A DNA stretch of 64,000 nucleotides from Pseudanabaena mucicola str. Chao 1806 (GTDB taxonomy: Bacteria; Cyanobacteriota; Cyanobacteriia; Pseudanabaenales; Pseudanabaenaceae): NCBI RefSeq assembly GCF_030323025.1, contig NZ_CP097329.1, positions 4,202,001 through 4,266,000 on the forward strand, given 5' to 3'. Under the pieces are notes generated by a model. The model had not been told where the DNA came from. It saw only the letters and a list, made by a program, of their open reading frames with translations, and did no database searches. A program made the position numbers and the translations under genes. Positions 61,287 through 64,000 of this stretch are shown here, piece after piece (position 1 is the stretch's first letter; each line of letters begins with the position of its first letter).

Positions 61287-64000
61287 ATGTTTCATCACCA
61301 ACCAAAGTATTTACAAGTAAATCCTCAAAAGCATCAATTTTTTGCAAAAGTATTATTTCTTTCACTCGTGATTGCGACAGTGGGTATTCTTAGTGTTGGC
61401 TGGTTTGCATTTCAATGGTTGGGACTGCGTCTTAACCAAAATACAAAAGAAGGGCTTTTGGCGATCGCCAATTTAAAATCTAAGCAAATCGAGCAGTGGC
61501 TAGATGAACGCAAGGCTGATGCAAAGATATTAGCAGGTATCAATTTATCAGAACAATTTCTTAAAGCAATTCAGAATCAGGAGAAAGATCTATTTGTTCA
61601 TCAAAACGCTTTGCATCAGGCAATTAAAAAGACTAAAGAGGAATATGGCTATAGCCGTATTCTTGTGATAAATCTCGCAGGTGACGTAGTTGTACCAATT
61701 CTCAATCAAGATTCAGGCTTATCTACAGAAGTTTTATCTATTTTTCGGCAGAAACTTCTCCCATCAACATATGTGAGTAAAGCAGAATTAGTAGACTTCC
61801 ATTGGCGAGAGACTCCAAGAGGGAAATCGATTGTGCATGGTGTAATTACGCCTATATATGATCATTCCAGTTCATCATTGCCATTGTTAGGGGCTGTTTA
61901 TTTAGAGTTTGATGCTTCCAAATATCTATTTCCACTTCTCCAGACTTGTCCAACTTCTAATTTGACCGCAGAAACATTATTGATACGTCAAGAACAAAAT
62001 AGCCTAAGATACTTGACACCTCTCCGTCACAAAGATAACGCACCCCTGAAACTCACCAAATCATTGGATGATCAAGAATTATTAGCAATTAAAGCAGTTC
62101 AAAACCAACAATCATTGTTGAAAGGAATTGATTATCGAGGTACTAAAGTTGTCGGAGTATCATATTTGATCAAAGGAACTCCTTGGATCATGATCTCTAA
62201 GATGGATCGAATAGAAGCTGATGCTCAATTAAATGAACTGGCGGCTGTTACTAGTATTCTAACGCTCTTATTCATTACGATTTTGCTCTATATTGCGAGA
62301 CAACTATGGAGAAATAGCGAATTAGCCCTACTTGCTTCACAGCAGCAATCTACCATTGATCGCGTTGCTATTAATGAACACGAAGCAAAGCTTTATAGCA
62401 CTGCGATCAAGACTACCATCGATGGTTATGCTCTGTTTGATCGCCAAGGTAAGTTTATTCAGATCAATGATTCTTTAGCCAAAATCACAGGTTACAGCAC
62501 CGAAAAATTATTAAATCTCAGTGTTTTTGATCTAGCTGTAGATGATTCCCTTGAGCTCAGAAACTTTATCACTAACTATGACGGAACCCAGCAGCAAAGA
62601 CTTACACAAAAATGGCAACGCCAAGACAAACAAGTCATTGATGTTGAAATTGGCATTTCCTATTTTACCGAAGGCGAAGGTAAATTTTTTATTTTTGTAC
62701 AGGACATCACGAATAGCCTGCGGATTCAAAGACAACTCGAGCAATCTATACAACTACATACTTTTTTGAGCCGAGCTAACGAAGCGATCTTAAGAATACG
62801 TAATCCACAGGAGCTATTACAAAAAATTTGTGAAATTGCGATCGAGTATGGAGGATTTCAGTTAGCTTTGGTGGGTATTCCTAATCCTGCTACAAAAATG
62901 ACCACATTCACAGCAGCAGGTTCAGCAAGTTATCATCTGAAAAACATCCAAAGCTCCATAGATCCTGATCTAGATATTATCCATAGATCCACAAGTCAGG
63001 CTATCCGCGAAATCCGTCCTGTAATTGCTAATGATTTTTTAGCTAATTCAATTACTACACCTTGGTATGAACTAGCTCTTAGCCACGGTCTTAGAGCTAG
63101 TGCTACCTTCCCATTCAGTATTGACAGACAAATGATCGGCGCGATTATGTTTTATGCATCAGTAGTCAACTACTTTACTGATGATGTCATTGTTTTACTG
63201 AAAGAATTAGCAGAAGATGTTGAACTTGCTCTAGCATTAGCAGATTCTGAGAGATTACGTAAACAAGCTGAAAGCTTTCTAAAAAAAAGTGAGGAACGAT
63301 TTCTCTTAGCGCTGATTAATGCTCCCTTCCCGATTATTCTCTATACAGAAGAGGATGTGATCTTACAAATCAATCGTGCTTGGATCAATCAATCAGGTCA
63401 CGAAGATTGCGACATTCAAGAGATTAGTCAATGGACGGAACAATTTTGTCATGACTATCTACCGCTAATTAAACCGCAACCAAACCATGATAGAGAGCGC
63501 TATCTAGATCAGGAAATCACATTAACAATTGCTGATGGTTCACAGCGTATTTGGCGATTTGGCTCGGCAAACTTAGGACATGTTGCTGATGGGCGCGAAA
63601 CATTAATATCGATCGCAACAGATGTAACTGAACGCAAAGCCAACGAATTAGCCCTACAAAAAGCAAAGGAACTAGCTGAAGAAGCCAACCAAGCTAAAAG
63701 TGATTTCCTCGCTAACATGAGCCATGAGTTGCGAACTCCCCTGAATGGGATTCTTGGCTATGCTCAGATCTATTTAACTGATCCTGACTTTACTCTCAAG
63801 CAAAAAGAAGGTTTTCAGATCATTTACCAATGTGGTAGTCATATAATGGATTTGATTTCTGAGATTCTAGATTTATCAAAAATAGAAGAACGTAAGCTAG
63901 AGCTTTATCCCAAAGAAGTAGAATTCCCAAACTTCTTGACTGGCGTAGCCCAAATGTGTGGAATTAAAGCGGAAGCGAAAAATTTATTATTCCATTATGA
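61287..64000 (+). CDS. Sensor histidine kinase with Cache, PAS and GAF modules (3' end outside window)
   Basis: At least 904 residues, running off the right edge. N-terminal transmembrane helix (about 22-42), extracytoplasmic dCache-like domain (45-315), second helix (318-337), PAS (about 372-480, with KTTIDGYALFDRQGKFIQIN), GAF (about 490-660, PQELLQKICEIAIEYGGFQL), second PAS (670-790) and HisKA with phospho-acceptor H813 in SHELRTPLNG. The ATPase domain and any receiver lie beyond the window. The Cache domain should sense a small extracellular ligand. Confidence 0.9.
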   Translation, partial: MFHHQPKYLQVNPQKHQFFAKVLFLSLVIATVGILSVGWFAFQWLGLRLNQNTKEGLLAIANLKSKQIEQWLDERKADAKILAGINLSEQFLKAIQNQEKDLFVHQNALHQAIKKTKEEYGYSRILVINLAGDVVVPILNQDSGLSTEVLSIFRQKLLPSTYVSKAELVDFHWRETPRGKSIVHGVITPIYDHSSSSLPLLGAVYLEFDASKYLFPLLQTCPTSNLTAETLLIRQEQNSLRYLTPLRHKDNAPLKLTKSLDDQELLAIKAVQNQQSLLKGIDYRGTKVVGVSYLIKGTPWIMISKMDRIEADAQLNELAAVTSILTLLFITILLYIARQLWRNSELALLASQQQSTIDRVAINEHEAKLYSTAIKTTIDGYALFDRQGKFIQINDSLAKITGYSTEKLLNLSVFDLAVDDSLELRNFITNYDGTQQQRLTQKWQRQDKQVIDVEIGISYFTEGEGKFFIFVQDITNSLRIQRQLEQSIQLHTFLSRANEAILRIRNPQELLQKICEIAIEYGGFQLALVGIPNPATKMTTFTAAGSASYHLKNIQSSIDPDLDIIHRSTSQAIREIRPVIANDFLANSITTPWYELALSHGLRASATFPFSIDRQMIGAIMFYASVVNYFTDDVIVLLKELAEDVELALALADSERLRKQAESFLKKSEERFLLALINAPFPIILYTEEDVILQINRAWINQSGHEDCDIQEISQWTEQFCHDYLPLIKPQPNHDRERYLDQEITLTIADGSQRIWRFGSANLGHVADGRETLISIATDVTERKANELALQKAKELAEEANQAKSDFLANMSHELRTPLNGILGYAQIYLTDPDFTLKQKEGFQIIYQCGSHIMDLISEILDLSKIEERKLELYPKEVEFPNFLTGVAQMCGIKAEAKNLLFHY

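Overview
The window reads as chromosomal DNA of a filamentous-type cyanobacterium, probably close to Pseudanabaena. The octamer GCGATCGC (HIP1) recurs in and between genes, base composition is moderately AT-rich, and several genes are cyanobacterial in style: a four-ACT aspartokinase, a DUF3067 protein, a NIL-domain ferredoxin, a PCP_red-domain protein, a bilin-lyase-like GAF module, a photolyase and an ACT-fused malic enzyme. The genus is inference; the cyanobacterial assignment is firm.

Layout. 1-11200: a truncated chorismate-utilising synthase, rhodanese and TPR genes, then a run of minus-strand genes (multi-pass membrane protein, PIN-TRAM protein, pentapeptide protein, an armadillo-like pair, an EamA transporter with a long coiled-coil front end, a VWA protein). 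11205-11919 is a nest of small palindromic transposable elements just before the photolyase gene. 13400-15150 carries argB and folK. 15400-16900 is an IS graveyard with two IS1 remnants and one IS5-type remnant. 16935-28280 holds a cell-wall amidase/glucosaminidase, NIL ferredoxin, DedA protein, tRNA-Ser(UGA), a histone-H1-like protein, a large secreted repeat protein, an SDR enzyme, a Tat-exported dienelactone hydrolase and gpmI. 28800-41100 holds lysC, tandem signal peptidases, an AbiE-type toxin/antitoxin operon with a perfect 32-bp palindrome in front, gcvT, a geranylgeranyl-reductase-like enzyme, a glycosyltransferase, a small phytochrome-like GAF protein, recO and an MFS transporter. 41250-64000 holds malic enzyme, a HEPN-like protein, a LeuC-type dehydratase, a gene with three in-frame ochre codons, gst, purH, trpD, a GTPase next to a P2-type ATPase, hisB, a multi-GAF sensor, murQ and a truncated sensor kinase.

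Most genes are housekeeping and singly transcribed. Amino-acid biosynthesis (argB, lysC, trpD, hisB, leuC-like, possibly trpE/pabB) is scattered, as is usual in cyanobacteria. Close coupling is seen only for the AbiE pair, recO-MFS, ATPase-GTPase, the 6.6-7.9 kb pair, the PIN-TRAM/membrane protein pair and PCP_red-murQ.

The most unusual content is non-coding. At least three families of roughly 105-150 bp MITE-like elements recur in the intergenic gaps, one nested element has a visible 5-bp target duplication, there is an IS200/IS605-derived mini-element, and a 27-nt palindromic repeat lies in frame inside the chorismate enzyme gene and again in an intergenic gap. Of the proteins, the best leads are the AbiE locus, the double winged-helix/H1-like protein, the coiled-coil EamA fusion, the stand-alone bilin-type GAF and the HEPN-like protein. 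I did not find a clearly new multi-gene system.
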